Origin: Spirochaetia bacterium UBA2205
Lineage (GTDB): Bacteria > Spirochaetota > UBA4802 > UB4802
Reading direction: 5' to 3'
NCBI GenBank assembly: GCA_002328585.1
Contig: DCUV01000023.1
Coordinates: 1 to 52,838 of the forward strand
DNA length: 52,838 nucleotides
The first letter of the stretch is position 1. Each line of letters opens with the position of its first letter. This document shows positions 1 to 8,509 of this stretch, in pieces. Position numbers and translations under genes: made by a program. The notes beneath the pieces were generated by a model, which saw nothing but the letters and a program-made list of their open reading frames with translations, had not been told where the DNA came from and did not search any database.

Positions 1-36
1 TCTCATTTGGTGTGAAACATTATAGGTATATGATCA

Positions 37-245
37 ATGGCAGTAACAAGTGTACGATTTAATGCAAAAGAAGAAAAGATAGTAAAGATTCTTAAAAACA
101 TTATAACTGTGACGCTTCCACGCTCATAAAAAAATCCCTGTGGGAATTATATGAGGATATAAAAGATAAAGAGATAATAGAGGCATTTGAAAAACGTGAA
201 AAGGGTGGAAAGACAAAGTTTATAACAGGAGGGCATCATACATGA
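37..245 (+). pseudogene. Ribbon-helix-helix (RelB/DUF6290-like) antitoxin, frameshifted
   Basis: An ATG at 37 opens a frame that begins MAVTSVRFNAKEEK, the usual start of a ribbon-helix-helix antitoxin. The frame fails after a run of five A (94-98) and stops at 127. Adding one A restores a continuous product of about 69 residues whose second half includes DASTLIKKSLWELYED and IIEAFEKREKG, typical of the C-terminal part of these antitoxins. The restored frame ends in TGA at 243-245, overlapping the ATG of the next gene by four bases, as antitoxin and toxin genes often do. No toxin follows. A homopolymer sequencing error would produce the same picture, so decay is not proven. Confidence 0.6.
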
Positions 246-2089
246 ATCTTAAAAAACTGATACGTAATTATTTGAGCTTTGTCAATTTCAGCACAATGAT
301 TCAATTAACAATGCACTGGCTCTGGTTTAGACGCAGACGGGTCTTTTTTATCTTTGAAGGTCGTGAATATACCTATAACGAGGTGTATGAGCAGTCAAAG
401 CGCTATGCAACATTTTTTTTAAGTATGCGCAAAAAGCTTATTGAAAGTGGAAGGCTGCATGATAATCAAAGGCTTTCGTTTGGCGTTTACATGGATAACA
501 ATCCCGAATTTATTTTTGCTTCATTTGGTGCAGGTTTGAGCAACTCTATCCTTTTTGCTATCAATACCGGATTCAGAGGTGAGACATTGGCAAAGGTTAT
601 AGATCAGGCAAACATCTCTTTTCTCATTATCAATGAAAGCACACTAAGTGAGGTTGAACCAATCATCAACAATAGTACAGTGATTAATGCTGATGATGTC
701 TATTTTGCTGGCAACAATAATGTTTGTACTGCTAAAGGCTTAAACTCCCTTGCGGAAGCTGTTGACCATGCTCAGTATGACACTATCCCCAAAAACTATC
801 GAACAAAAATTGATAATTTTAGCCCCGTCATTGTCATCTATACCTCCGGAACATCAGGGTTGCCCAAAGGCGTTCCCTGTACCCATATCAAGCTGGTGGG
901 AGCTGGATTTGTTGTGCAATTTGCTGTTCATCTCAATAAAAATGATCGCGGTTATATTTCCATGCCGTTGTTTCATTCTAATGCATGGTATATTGGAATT
1001 TTGCCGCAATTGATTGTTGGTGGAAGCTTTGTTTTGAAAAGGCGTTTTTCCGCCAGCGCCTTTGAAGAGGATATGCTGCGCTATGGAGTAACCTTCCTTA
1101 ACTATGTTGGGCAGCCGCTGCATTACATTATTGATGCACTGGAGCGCAAGTATGGCAGTGGTGAAGCGGTAGAAGCCGCGCTGGCACATCATCCGCACAA
1201 TAAATTTCGCAAAGCGTATGGCAACGGTGCAACGGTGACCGATCGTATAAAATTAAAGCGCTATCTTGGCATGGAGCACATTTACGAGATTTATGGTTCA
1301 ACGGAAGCGGTTATTACCACTGCCAACCTTCCTGGGGACCCAATCGATTCTGTTGGCAGGGTTGATTCATCTATCAAAATATTGAATGAAGAAGGGAAAG
1401 AGTGCGAGCCGGGTATAGTAGATGAAAATGGCGCTCTGATTAATTATGATAAGGCTGTGGGCGAGATATGCCGTAAGGTTGGCGATAGTAACCTTAGATT
1501 TGAAGGATATTTTGGGAATGAAAAGGCAACCAGTCAAAAATTTCGTGATGGGTGGTACCACTCGGGAGATCTGGGGCACATACGAATCATCAATGGCAGG
1601 CGATATTTATTTTTCAATGGCCGAACTGATGACTGGATTCGCAAGGATGGCGAAAATTTTTCCGCTGAGAACGTTCTTGATTTTGCACACAGAATTCCAG
1701 GCGTTGACATTGCAATTGCTTATGGCGTTCCCAGCGAGGTTTCCGATGAAAAGGTTATGATTGCCATACAGCTTAAAGATGGTGCATCTTTTAATCCTGA
1801 TGAAGTGTACCGGTGGTTTATGCAGCAGCAGAAAGAAGGCGGGATGGATCCCAAATGGATGCCGGATTACATTAGAATAATTGATAAATTTTCTGTGACC
1901 AATACACAAAAAATTATGGTGAGGCCCTTTAAAAAAGAAAACTTCAATCTTGATAGCAACCCCACTATGAAAATTTATTTCCGCCAGCGAGGCGACAATA
2001 CCTACAGGCTTTTAACACCTGATGAATTTGTTAAAATCAAAGAAGCATTTAAGACAAATGACAGGGAGGCTGTTTTATCAAGAAACTAA
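242..2089 (+). CDS. AMP-forming acyl-CoA synthetase (long/very-long-chain type)
   Basis: This 615-residue member of the ANL adenylating superfamily activates a carboxylic acid with ATP and CoA to give acyl-CoA, AMP and PPi. The AMP-binding P-loop YTSGTSGLPKG lies at about residues 200-210, YGSTEA near 353, GWYHSGDLG near 437, and the hinge region carries KDGENFSAENV. Length and the N-terminal part suggest the FadD/FATP-like branch, but the substrate cannot be read from sequence. AGGAGG at 228-233 is well placed for the ATG at 242. The start overlaps the stop of the restored antitoxin frame. Two HdrCB-like iron-sulfur genes follow on the same strand, suggesting a link between acyl-CoA metabolism and electron transfer. 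It carries one GCGATAGT copy (1482). Confidence 0.9.
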   Translation: MNLKKLIRNYLSFVNFSTMIQLTMHWLWFRRRRVFFIFEGREYTYNEVYEQSKRYATFFLSMRKKLIESGRLHDNQRLSFGVYMDNNPEFIFASFGAGLSNSILFAINTGFRGETLAKVIDQANISFLIINESTLSEVEPIINNSTVINADDVYFAGNNNVCTAKGLNSLAEAVDHAQYDTIPKNYRTKIDNFSPVIVIYTSGTSGLPKGVPCTHIKLVGAGFVVQFAVHLNKNDRGYISMPLFHSNAWYIGILPQLIVGGSFVLKRRFSASAFEEDMLRYGVTFLNYVGQPLHYIIDALERKYGSGEAVEAALAHHPHNKFRKAYGNGATVTDRIKLKRYLGMEHIYEIYGSTEAVITTANLPGDPIDSVGRVDSSIKILNEEGKECEPGIVDENGALINYDKAVGEICRKVGDSNLRFEGYFGNEKATSQKFRDGWYHSGDLGHIRIINGRRYLFFNGRTDDWIRKDGENFSAENVLDFAHRIPGVDIAIAYGVPSEVSDEKVMIAIQLKDGASFNPDEVYRWFMQQQKEGGMDPKWMPDYIRIIDKFSVTNTQKIMVRPFKKENFNLDSNPTMKIYFRQRGDNTYRLLTPDEFVKIKEAFKTNDREAVLSRN

Positions 2090-2248
2090 AAAAATCTGTG
2101 ATGATGGATAAATGATGGTGTAGTTTTTTAATGAACCTGCTTCGGCAGATAGTGCAAGGGTAACGTTTTTTATTTGTTGCATATTGTTTATGACAATGTT
2201 ACGATGATGTTGTAGTTTCAACATCCTTGATTGGTAAAGGAATTTGAT

Positions 2249-3466
2249 ATGGAACAATTGCGAAGCTTTACAAGCCCATTTGACATATCACGATGCAAAG
2301 AATGCGGGGAATGCTTGCACCAATGTCCGGTTTTACAGATGACACCTGATGAAGCTATCAGCGAAAGGAAAAAATTAAACAGCGGCAGTGTTTCTGCAAA
2401 AATAATGAAGCGATGTACCACCTGTTTTGCCTGTAACCTTGTGTGTCCGCAGGGATGTAATCCTGCTCAGCAGATAATTGACCTATGGCATAATGCATAC
2501 CGCAGTAAAGGACTGCCGCTGAGAGCAAGGTATTTTGACCCCAATCATAGTACAAACTTCCGCACCTATGTCGTTGACAGGCTGCCTTATGACGAGCGAG
2601 CAATGATTGAAAAATGGAAGGATACCTCTGAATGTGCGGAAATATTGTATCCCGGCTGCAATATCATTACCGCCCCCTATCTAACACAAACATCGCTTCT
2701 GGAAGGGTTGGAAATTAGAGGAAGCCTTGATGTTTGCTGCGGCGAAACCTATTACCGCATGGGGCTTATCGATGAGATGTATAAAGTGGCAGAACGTCTG
2801 GAGCGATATTTTAAAAAGTTAGGTGTGAGGAAGATGATCATTCCCTGTACCGCAGGGCGCAACATGTTTACCAATGTCCTTCCATCATTTGGCGTTAAAT
2901 TTGATTTTGAGGTTGTGCATATACTTCCCTGGCTATGGGAACGGATGGAAAAAGGTAAGATAGTAATCAAAGAAAAATTAAATATGACTGTGACAGTACA
3001 GGAATCATGCTACGGCAAGATTTTTGGTAATGAGTACATGGATATTCCGCGAAAAATTCTCAACAGGATAGGAGTGCAGGTTGTTGAAGAAAAATTGAGC
3101 AGAAGTCATGCTCTCTGTTGTGGCATTGCCGGAGGCTTCAGTATTAAATCGGGATATCATCCTGTTGATATTGCTCATGAAACGTTTCGCTCTCTTGGGT
3201 TAGCTAAACAAACGGGTGCTGATGCCATTGCAGTTTATTGTGCAGGTTGCCTCCAGATGCTTACGGTGGGGCAAATTTTGTATCCATTCAATAGAATGCC
3301 GGTGTACCACATTCTGGAACTTTTGCAGATGGCAATTGGGGAAAAACCTGCACGGCTTAACAAAAAAAGAGCACAAACATTGTTTACAGGCGTTTTAAAA
3401 AATCAGGTACCACTGCTGTTCTCATTAAGCCGTCACAGAGTTGATGTAAAAAAGCTGGATTTTTAA
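2249..3466 (+). CDS. HdrC/HdrB-like (Fe-S)-binding oxidoreductase
   Basis: A fusion of an N-terminal ferredoxin-like part with two CCG (DUF224) domains, as in HdrD, GlpC and lactate-oxidation Fe-S subunits. Two 4Fe-4S motifs are visible: CKECGECLHQCP and CTTCFACNLVCP. The first CCG repeat shows PGC, VCCG and PCTAG. The second shows ESC, LCCG and YCAGC, so both look competent for the unusual CCG cluster. I place the start at ATG 2249, preceded by AAAGGA, rather than the TTG at 2231. It is separated from the next gene by two bases and they are probably co-translated. The likely role is cytoplasmic electron transfer to or from a flavoprotein or disulfide. The partner is not visible in the window. 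Confidence 0.85.
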   Translation: MEQLRSFTSPFDISRCKECGECLHQCPVLQMTPDEAISERKKLNSGSVSAKIMKRCTTCFACNLVCPQGCNPAQQIIDLWHNAYRSKGLPLRARYFDPNHSTNFRTYVVDRLPYDERAMIEKWKDTSECAEILYPGCNIITAPYLTQTSLLEGLEIRGSLDVCCGETYYRMGLIDEMYKVAERLERYFKKLGVRKMIIPCTAGRNMFTNVLPSFGVKFDFEVVHILPWLWERMEKGKIVIKEKLNMTVTVQESCYGKIFGNEYMDIPRKILNRIGVQVVEEKLSRSHALCCGIAGGFSIKSGYHPVDIAHETFRSLGLAKQTGADAIAVYCAGCLQMLTVGQILYPFNRMPVYHILELLQMAIGEKPARLNKKRAQTLFTGVLKNQVPLLFSLSRHRVDVKKLDF

Positions 3467-3468
3467 AC

Positions 3469-4905
3469 ATGAAACAATACCGCTGGTTTCGTGCAGATCG
3501 CTGCCGTGTATGTGGTCAATGCCTTTCTTTTTGTCCAGTTGTTTCGCTCCCCGCCGGTGCAGCACGCAGGGATAGAATCATTGCACGGGAAGGCTCAATT
3601 AATGAGTCACTATCGCTATCATATTGTACAACCTGCAACGCTTGCAACTTTATATGCCCGGCACAATCACATCCATACGAGCTTGTTCTGGAGCGCTTTG
3701 ATGAAGCCCAGCGCAATAAAGGCTTGCCGGGTATTGCACGATTGGTTTTTCCCAATGAATATCTGAATATATGGACAATAACAGAAACTCTTTTAACCCG
3801 GAAAGAAAAACACTTTTTAAAACAATGGGAAAACAATCTCCATGAAAATCATAGCACCATAATGTTAACCGGTTTTTATACAAACCTTGTTCCTTTTCTT
3901 TTAGACCAGGTAATGTTTCAAAATTCCACCGTTCCCATTGCGGGGAGTGAGGGGTTATGGGGAAGCGGTGGTGATGCTCACAAGCTGGGACTTGTTGACA
4001 TCACTGAAACGATAGCCCTGCTATTGAAAAACAAGCTCCATTCCATGAAGGTTAAAAAGATAATCTGCTTTATGGAAGCCGAGGCAGCCATGCTTCAAGA
4101 GATACTCCCCCGCTATTATGGCATTGATTATAATATCACTATAATCCCGATAGAAGAATGGCTTTTACAGCAAATAAAACAGGGCGATATTACAATACGT
4201 GCTCCCCTTGATATACGGATTGCCGTGCATGATAATTGCATGTCACGATACCTCAACGGCAAACCGCAAAAAACAATGCGCGAGATTGTAAAACGGTGCG
4301 GCGGCTTATCTGTTGAGATGGAGCATGCAAAAGAAAAATCGCTGTGCTGCGGATGGGCAGCCACAATACCATCGCTTTATCGCAATGCCTCACTTTTTGG
4401 AATTGCACTGTATCTGCTGTATAGCCTTGACAAGAGGCTTCGTGAGGGTGTTGATGCAAAGGCTGATGTAATGGTGACAGGCTGTCCTGCCTGCTATATT
4501 TTTCTTTCAGTTGCACAGTATGTCACCAGACGAAAAATAAAAATAATGCATCTTACTCAGGTTGTTTCGTTAGCAGCAGGGCAGCCGCATAATGCTATGA
4601 TGGATAGGCGTGTCCGGGATATTATTGCAGGCATTATATTTTTTTTGCTGCGATGGGTTTCTTCCCGTTCTGTACGTGAGCATTTCCATCCTGCACTGCC
4701 TCAAACTGACGATGTCCAGGCAATCCCTGTACTTAACAAATCTGATGCAAAAATTCTTCTGAGGATACGCAGCATTCTGGATAGCCCTCTGCTAACAAAT
4801 CGTATCACGCAATGGCTGATTGCAATGATGGTACGGCTTGCTGTCCGTTTGTATGGGCTATACCTTGCATTCAAAAGAAAACAATTTATTAGCAAGCAGC
4901 GCTAA
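3469..4905 (+). CDS. HdrC/HdrB-like (Fe-S)-binding protein with a degenerate first CCG domain
   Basis: A 478-residue paralogue of the preceding gene. The N-terminal 4Fe-4S motifs are intact (CRVCGQCLSFCP and CTTCNACNFICP). The first CCG domain has lost its cysteines: GFYTN stands where the neighbour has PGCN, and WGSGG where it has VCCG. The second CCG domain keeps DNC, LCCGW and GCPAC. A C-terminal extension of about 100 residues, with hydrophobic stretches (IIFFLLRW, LIAMMVRLAV), is absent from the neighbour and might contact a membrane or partner protein. The two genes probably encode an asymmetric pair; this is inferred from adjacency and the complementary loss. One ACTATCGC copy lies at 3609. 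Confidence 0.85.
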   Translation: MKQYRWFRADRCRVCGQCLSFCPVVSLPAGAARRDRIIAREGSINESLSLSYCTTCNACNFICPAQSHPYELVLERFDEAQRNKGLPGIARLVFPNEYLNIWTITETLLTRKEKHFLKQWENNLHENHSTIMLTGFYTNLVPFLLDQVMFQNSTVPIAGSEGLWGSGGDAHKLGLVDITETIALLLKNKLHSMKVKKIICFMEAEAAMLQEILPRYYGIDYNITIIPIEEWLLQQIKQGDITIRAPLDIRIAVHDNCMSRYLNGKPQKTMREIVKRCGGLSVEMEHAKEKSLCCGWAATIPSLYRNASLFGIALYLLYSLDKRLREGVDAKADVMVTGCPACYIFLSVAQYVTRRKIKIMHLTQVVSLAAGQPHNAMMDRRVRDIIAGIIFFLLRWVSSRSVREHFHPALPQTDDVQAIPVLNKSDAKILLRIRSILDSPLLTNRITQWLIAMMVRLAVRLYGLYLAFKRKQFISKQR

Positions 4906-5017
4906 AAGGTGTCTGGATAGTTACCAGTAAAAAAGCTTATGCCGGCAGTGACATGGATGTATTGCATCAATAGCAGTTACTGCAATGAGTATCCGGACAG
5001 GGATGTTTTCCTGCTGT

Positions 5018-6883
5018 TCACCAGCCCTGTCGATGATATTCCTCCTGCACTCGAGTACACCAGTTGCCAACATTCCAGCTGCCAAATACACCCATGCCGC
5101 CCAGCTCGTTTTGACCATAATATACCGGAACATGTATGAGCGATAGTCCCCTGTATTGATCTGCTTTCTGTAATGCCTGCATCAATTCAGAAGGGGTGTA
5201 ACCGCCAGAGATACCCTGAACGCCATGAACCGAATGAGCCATCGCAACATAATCTACAGCAACACTATCCGATGTTTTGTATTCGCTGCCATACTGAGCA
5301 TACTGCAAGCCGGTGATGGCTGCCATCCTTCTGTTGTCAAAAATAATGATGGTAGCGTTGGCACCGTGCTCAACACCGTCAATTAAAATCTGTGGATTCA
5401 TTGTAAAACTGCCATCACCGCAGAAAGCCATCATCTTTTTGTCAACAATGCCGGAAACAAGCACCGATGATGATGCAAAGCCCATATACGATGCCCCTGT
5501 CTCGGTTATGGTTTGCATCTCGTGCTTATCTTCAATAATCTGGAAGCCGTTAGCCTGCACATCGCCGGCGTCAAAAACTTTTATATAATTGTGTTCATCC
5601 GCAAATTCGCATGCTGTCTTTATTGCTGCAGGCTGTGTGAGCACATCCCGCTTCCACATCTCATCAAATAGTACCGGGCAATCAAAACGCTGTTGCTTCA
5701 ATGCCTGCCACTGCGCTTTCTTTTCCTGTAATGCTAAAAACCATTCAGAGTAACTATCGCCCAAAGAAAAGCCGTTAGCCCGCAGGTGCTCAATCCACCG
5801 TTGCAGGTTTCCCTGTGCATCGCCAACAACTGAAACACAGCGGTTATAGTGAGCTGCGTGAAATGGATTGACATTAAAGTTAATGATGGCACGCGCATTT
5901 TTCCATGCAGTGCCTGAGCAATCCCACTGGCACACGCCGCGTGCACCTATAACGATGATGCAGTCAGCTTCCATTGCAAAGTTGCCGGACAGTGAACCCT
6001 TGGAACCGCCCACGCCCATGTACCTGGGATTGGTGTAGGGAACGATGCCAGCGCTTGAGGGACCGCTGATAATAGCGGCATCAAGCAGGTTGGCAAGCGT
6101 TTCAATATAACTGCCGCAACCCCGTGCGCCGTTACCAATCTTAATGGTTACCCGTTTTGCATTTTTTGCTAGCGCGGTTGCCTTTTCAAAAACAGTATCA
6201 TCGTAGCACACAACAGGAACATGGTGATGTCCGTGGGGAAGCTGCAAAAGATTAAAGTGTGTAAGCACTGCCGGCTGTACATTCATGGGCGCAAGCAAAA
6301 AAAACGGTTGAGCAAACGGCAGCCCTTTTGTGCACACCGCACCGCGTTTAAGCGCAGAGGTCACGCTCCATGGCTCGTACAGTGCATAAGCATTTCCCAT
6401 GACACTGCATAGCTTAAGGAAAAGCGCCTGCTCATCCTTTGGTATTTGCTGCATGTTGAAGCCTTCATCATGGGTTGTTTCATCGCCATAGATGTGGTAA
6501 ACGCCAGCACCGTTTGATGCTGATGCAAGTGAACCTGCAAAGGCATGTAATGCGCCGGGCCCTATTGACGTAACAACCGCCGCCACTTCGCCGGTGAGCA
6601 TATTGAGCATGGTAGCGGCATGCGAAGCTGCCGTCTCGTGCCTTACGTTATAGGTGTGCACCAGTCCGTGATATTCGTAAATACGGAGGACCTCGGCAAT
6701 GGCGGTTGAACCATGTCCAAAGATGCCAAAATACCTGGTTACACCCTGTTGTAACAATCCAAGCACAAGAGCTTCCGAAACAGTGATGTCCTGGTACTGT
6801 GCGATAGTTCCCTGTGAAACAGCTTTGTGCAATGAGCTATGATGTGCAATTGCAGCCGCTCTTTGCTGTATGCCTGTATTCAT
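5018..6883 (-). CDS. IolD-like thiamine-diphosphate-dependent enzyme
   Basis: A 621-residue ThDP enzyme of the acetolactate synthase fold. The PYR domain has the GHG motif (56-58), characteristic of IolD-type trihydroxycyclohexanedione hydrolases, and RHE with the catalytic glutamate at 83. TSIGPGA follows. The C-terminal PP domain has the cofactor motif GDGS (489) with DN 26 residues on. AAGGAG precedes the ATG. It is the last gene of the leftward operon, 165 bases after the RpiB-like gene. IolD cleaves a cyclic 1,2-dione in inositol breakdown, but no other iol gene is seen here, so the substrate may be a different diketone or 2-oxo acid. The ThDP assignment is firm, the IolD-like one moderate. 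It carries three octamer copies (5140, 5753, 6801). Confidence 0.82.
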   Translation of the reverse strand: MNTGIQQRAAAIAHHSSLHKAVSQGTIAQYQDITVSEALVLGLLQQGVTRYFGIFGHGSTAIAEVLRIYEYHGLVHTYNVRHETAASHAATMLNMLTGEVAAVVTSIGPGALHAFAGSLASASNGAGVYHIYGDETTHDEGFNMQQIPKDEQALFLKLCSVMGNAYALYEPWSVTSALKRGAVCTKGLPFAQPFFLLAPMNVQPAVLTHFNLLQLPHGHHHVPVVCYDDTVFEKATALAKNAKRVTIKIGNGARGCGSYIETLANLLDAAIISGPSSAGIVPYTNPRYMGVGGSKGSLSGNFAMEADCIIVIGARGVCQWDCSGTAWKNARAIINFNVNPFHAAHYNRCVSVVGDAQGNLQRWIEHLRANGFSLGDSYSEWFLALQEKKAQWQALKQQRFDCPVLFDEMWKRDVLTQPAAIKTACEFADEHNYIKVFDAGDVQANGFQIIEDKHEMQTITETGASYMGFASSSVLVSGIVDKKMMAFCGDGSFTMNPQILIDGVEHGANATIIIFDNRRMAAITGLQYAQYGSEYKTSDSVAVDYVAMAHSVHGVQGISGGYTPSELMQALQKADQYRGLSLIHVPVYYGQNELGGMGVFGSWNVGNWCTRVQEEYHRQGW

Positions 6884-7048
6884 TATGGTAGCTCCTTTGA
6901 TAATAGCATTATACTATCAATGTCGTTCAGGGCTTAACCCGGAATTATGATATATAGCAGAGTCCCTGAAACCATGGACATGTTTTTCAGGATTACTGTC
7001 GCTAAAATTTTCATCCCTTATGCGTTGCTACCCATTGGCTATTGGGCA

Positions 7049-7675
7049 CTACGATATCCTTGCTACGATGGCATGTTTCAGTTCATCGTCAAGAGAAGGC
7101 ACATCCATGATATCAATAAAACCTGGATATTCTAAGGCCGGCTTTACTACCTCATCGGGCAGGGCCTGCAAAATAGCTGTCATGGAAGCATGTGTCAGGT
7201 TTGAAATGGTAGATAAAAGCTGGCGGGACTTTTGCTGTGATTCTTTACGGTGGTGGGGATAGCCGTTACCCCATTCCACTGAAAAAAGCGCATCAAATAT
7301 AAATGTAATGTTTTGCGCTGATGCCCACCCGTAACCCTGATTAAGCATAAGTGAGATACAATTGCCGCCATTAATCTGCGCAAAAAGCCACGCATCAAGC
7401 GGTGTTACAATATGTCCACACATTACAGCAGGGTATTGCATTACAGCGTTTAAAAATCCCTGTCCGGTACCACACCCTCCAACAACAAGGTCAACACGTT
7501 TTGCATTTAACAGCAAAGCAGCCATCAATCCCGTGTGAATGTAGGTAATTTCCGGCGGCTGTCCGCTTCCGGTCATGCCTGCATTGATGATTTCATGTCC
7601 TCTGTTTTGTAAAGCCTGCATAATATCAGCATTTTTATCCGCCGCGCTTGTTTCGTTTATAACTGCAATCTTCAT
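7049..7675 (-). CDS. RpiB/LacA/LacB-family sugar-phosphate isomerase-like protein
   Basis: A 208-residue protein that opens with MKIAVINETSAADKN and carries GGCGTGQGFLNA, matching the catalytic GICGTG-type loop with its cysteine in RpiB/LacAB isomerases. The following YPAVMCGH fits the same region. The length exceeds that of plain RpiB (about 150), with roughly 50 extra C-terminal residues. The start is preceded by AGGAGA and overlaps the stop of the BKACE gene by four bases, so translation is probably coupled. The family interconverts aldose and ketose phosphates, but divergent members of catabolic clusters act on other carbohydrate acids. The exact substrate is unknown. Confidence 0.78.
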   Translation of the reverse strand: MKIAVINETSAADKNADIMQALQNRGHEIINAGMTGSGQPPEITYIHTGLMAALLLNAKRVDLVVGGCGTGQGFLNAVMQYPAVMCGHIVTPLDAWLFAQINGGNCISLMLNQGYGWASAQNITFIFDALFSVEWGNGYPHHRKESQQKSRQLLSTISNLTHASMTAILQALPDEVVKPALEYPGFIDIMDVPSLDDELKHAIVARIS

Positions 7676-8508
7676 GATGATTCTCCTATCCTCAGTAGTG
7701 TACGTGCCTCGTCAGGGGTTGCTATGTCTCTGCCAAGTTCTTTTGCAAGCCGAACAACCCTTTCAACTAACTGTGCATTTGAGGTGGCAAGCTCCCCCTT
7801 ATGATAAAACACATTGTCTTCAAGCCCTGTTCTAACATTGCAAGCTGTAAGTATTGCCATGGTGTTCATGGTAAGCTGATATTTGCCAATACCGGATACA
7901 TTGCAAATACTGTTGTCTGGTAAATGACGCAGCATCGTCAAAAAATTTTCAGGCGTACCGGGATATCCTCCCATGCCATTAACACCCATAACTAAATTTA
8001 TATAATACGGTGGAGCAAGTAGATTCTTTGCAATGAGGTTTTCAACCTCCAAAAACATAGAAGGGTTGTAAACCTCCAGTTCAGGCTTTATGGTGCGCTG
8101 CAACATTGCCTGCGCAAAGGCTTCAATTTCATGGCGATAGTTATGGAAAGGGAGCTGGTTGCCCTGGTAAAAAAACACCACCGAGCCGCAATTAAGCGAA
8201 GCCGAGTCGGGATGTGCATCAAGCGATGTAATACGTTTCTCAACAGGAAGCCCCGGACCACCGGTTGTATTTTGAATGATAACAGAACATTTACTTTTAA
8301 TTCCCTGATTAATTGTAGCAAAAATATCTTTTGATGCAGTTTGGTTTCCACCTTTGTCACGAGCATGGATGTGAACAATTGCTGCTCCTGCGTTGTAGCA
8401 ATCATACGCAGCCTGTATAATCTCGTCAGGCTGCTCAGGTAATGCCGGATTTGCTTCCTTGCCATGAATCCCACCGGTCAGGGCTGCGGTTATGATAAGC
8501 TTTTGCAT
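7672..8508 (-). CDS. BKACE family beta-keto acid cleavage enzyme (DUF849)
   Basis: A TIM-barrel protein of about 278 residues belonging to the BKACE (3-keto-5-aminohexanoate cleavage, Kce) family. These enzymes condense a beta-keto acid with acetyl-CoA, releasing acetoacetate and a new acyl-CoA. Family signatures are IITAALTGG near the N terminus, AAIVHIHARD with the zinc-binding histidines, and a C-terminal VRTGLEDNVFY. I start it at ATG 8508 because GAGGTG sits just upstream; an in-frame ATG at 8520 lies inside the previous gene. It follows the ADP-forming CoA synthetase by one base. The pair would give an acyl-CoA and then ATP from it. The actual beta-keto acid cannot be deduced. Confidence 0.88.
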   Translation of the reverse strand: MQKLIITAALTGGIHGKEANPALPEQPDEIIQAAYDCYNAGAAIVHIHARDKGGNQTASKDIFATINQGIKSKCSVIIQNTTGGPGLPVEKRITSLDAHPDSASLNCGSVVFFYQGNQLPFHNYRHEIEAFAQAMLQRTIKPELEVYNPSMFLEVENLIAKNLLAPPYYINLVMGVNGMGGYPGTPENFLTMLRHLPDNSICNVSGIGKYQLTMNTMAILTACNVRTGLEDNVFYHKGELATSNAQLVERVVRLAKELGRDIATPDEARTLLRIGESS

Positions 8509-8509
8509 A

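Noticed and set aside
2137..2148. Small hairpin CTGC-TTCG-GCAG after the acyl-CoA ligase
   Set aside because: The stem is only four pairs and no T run follows, so I do not call it a terminator.
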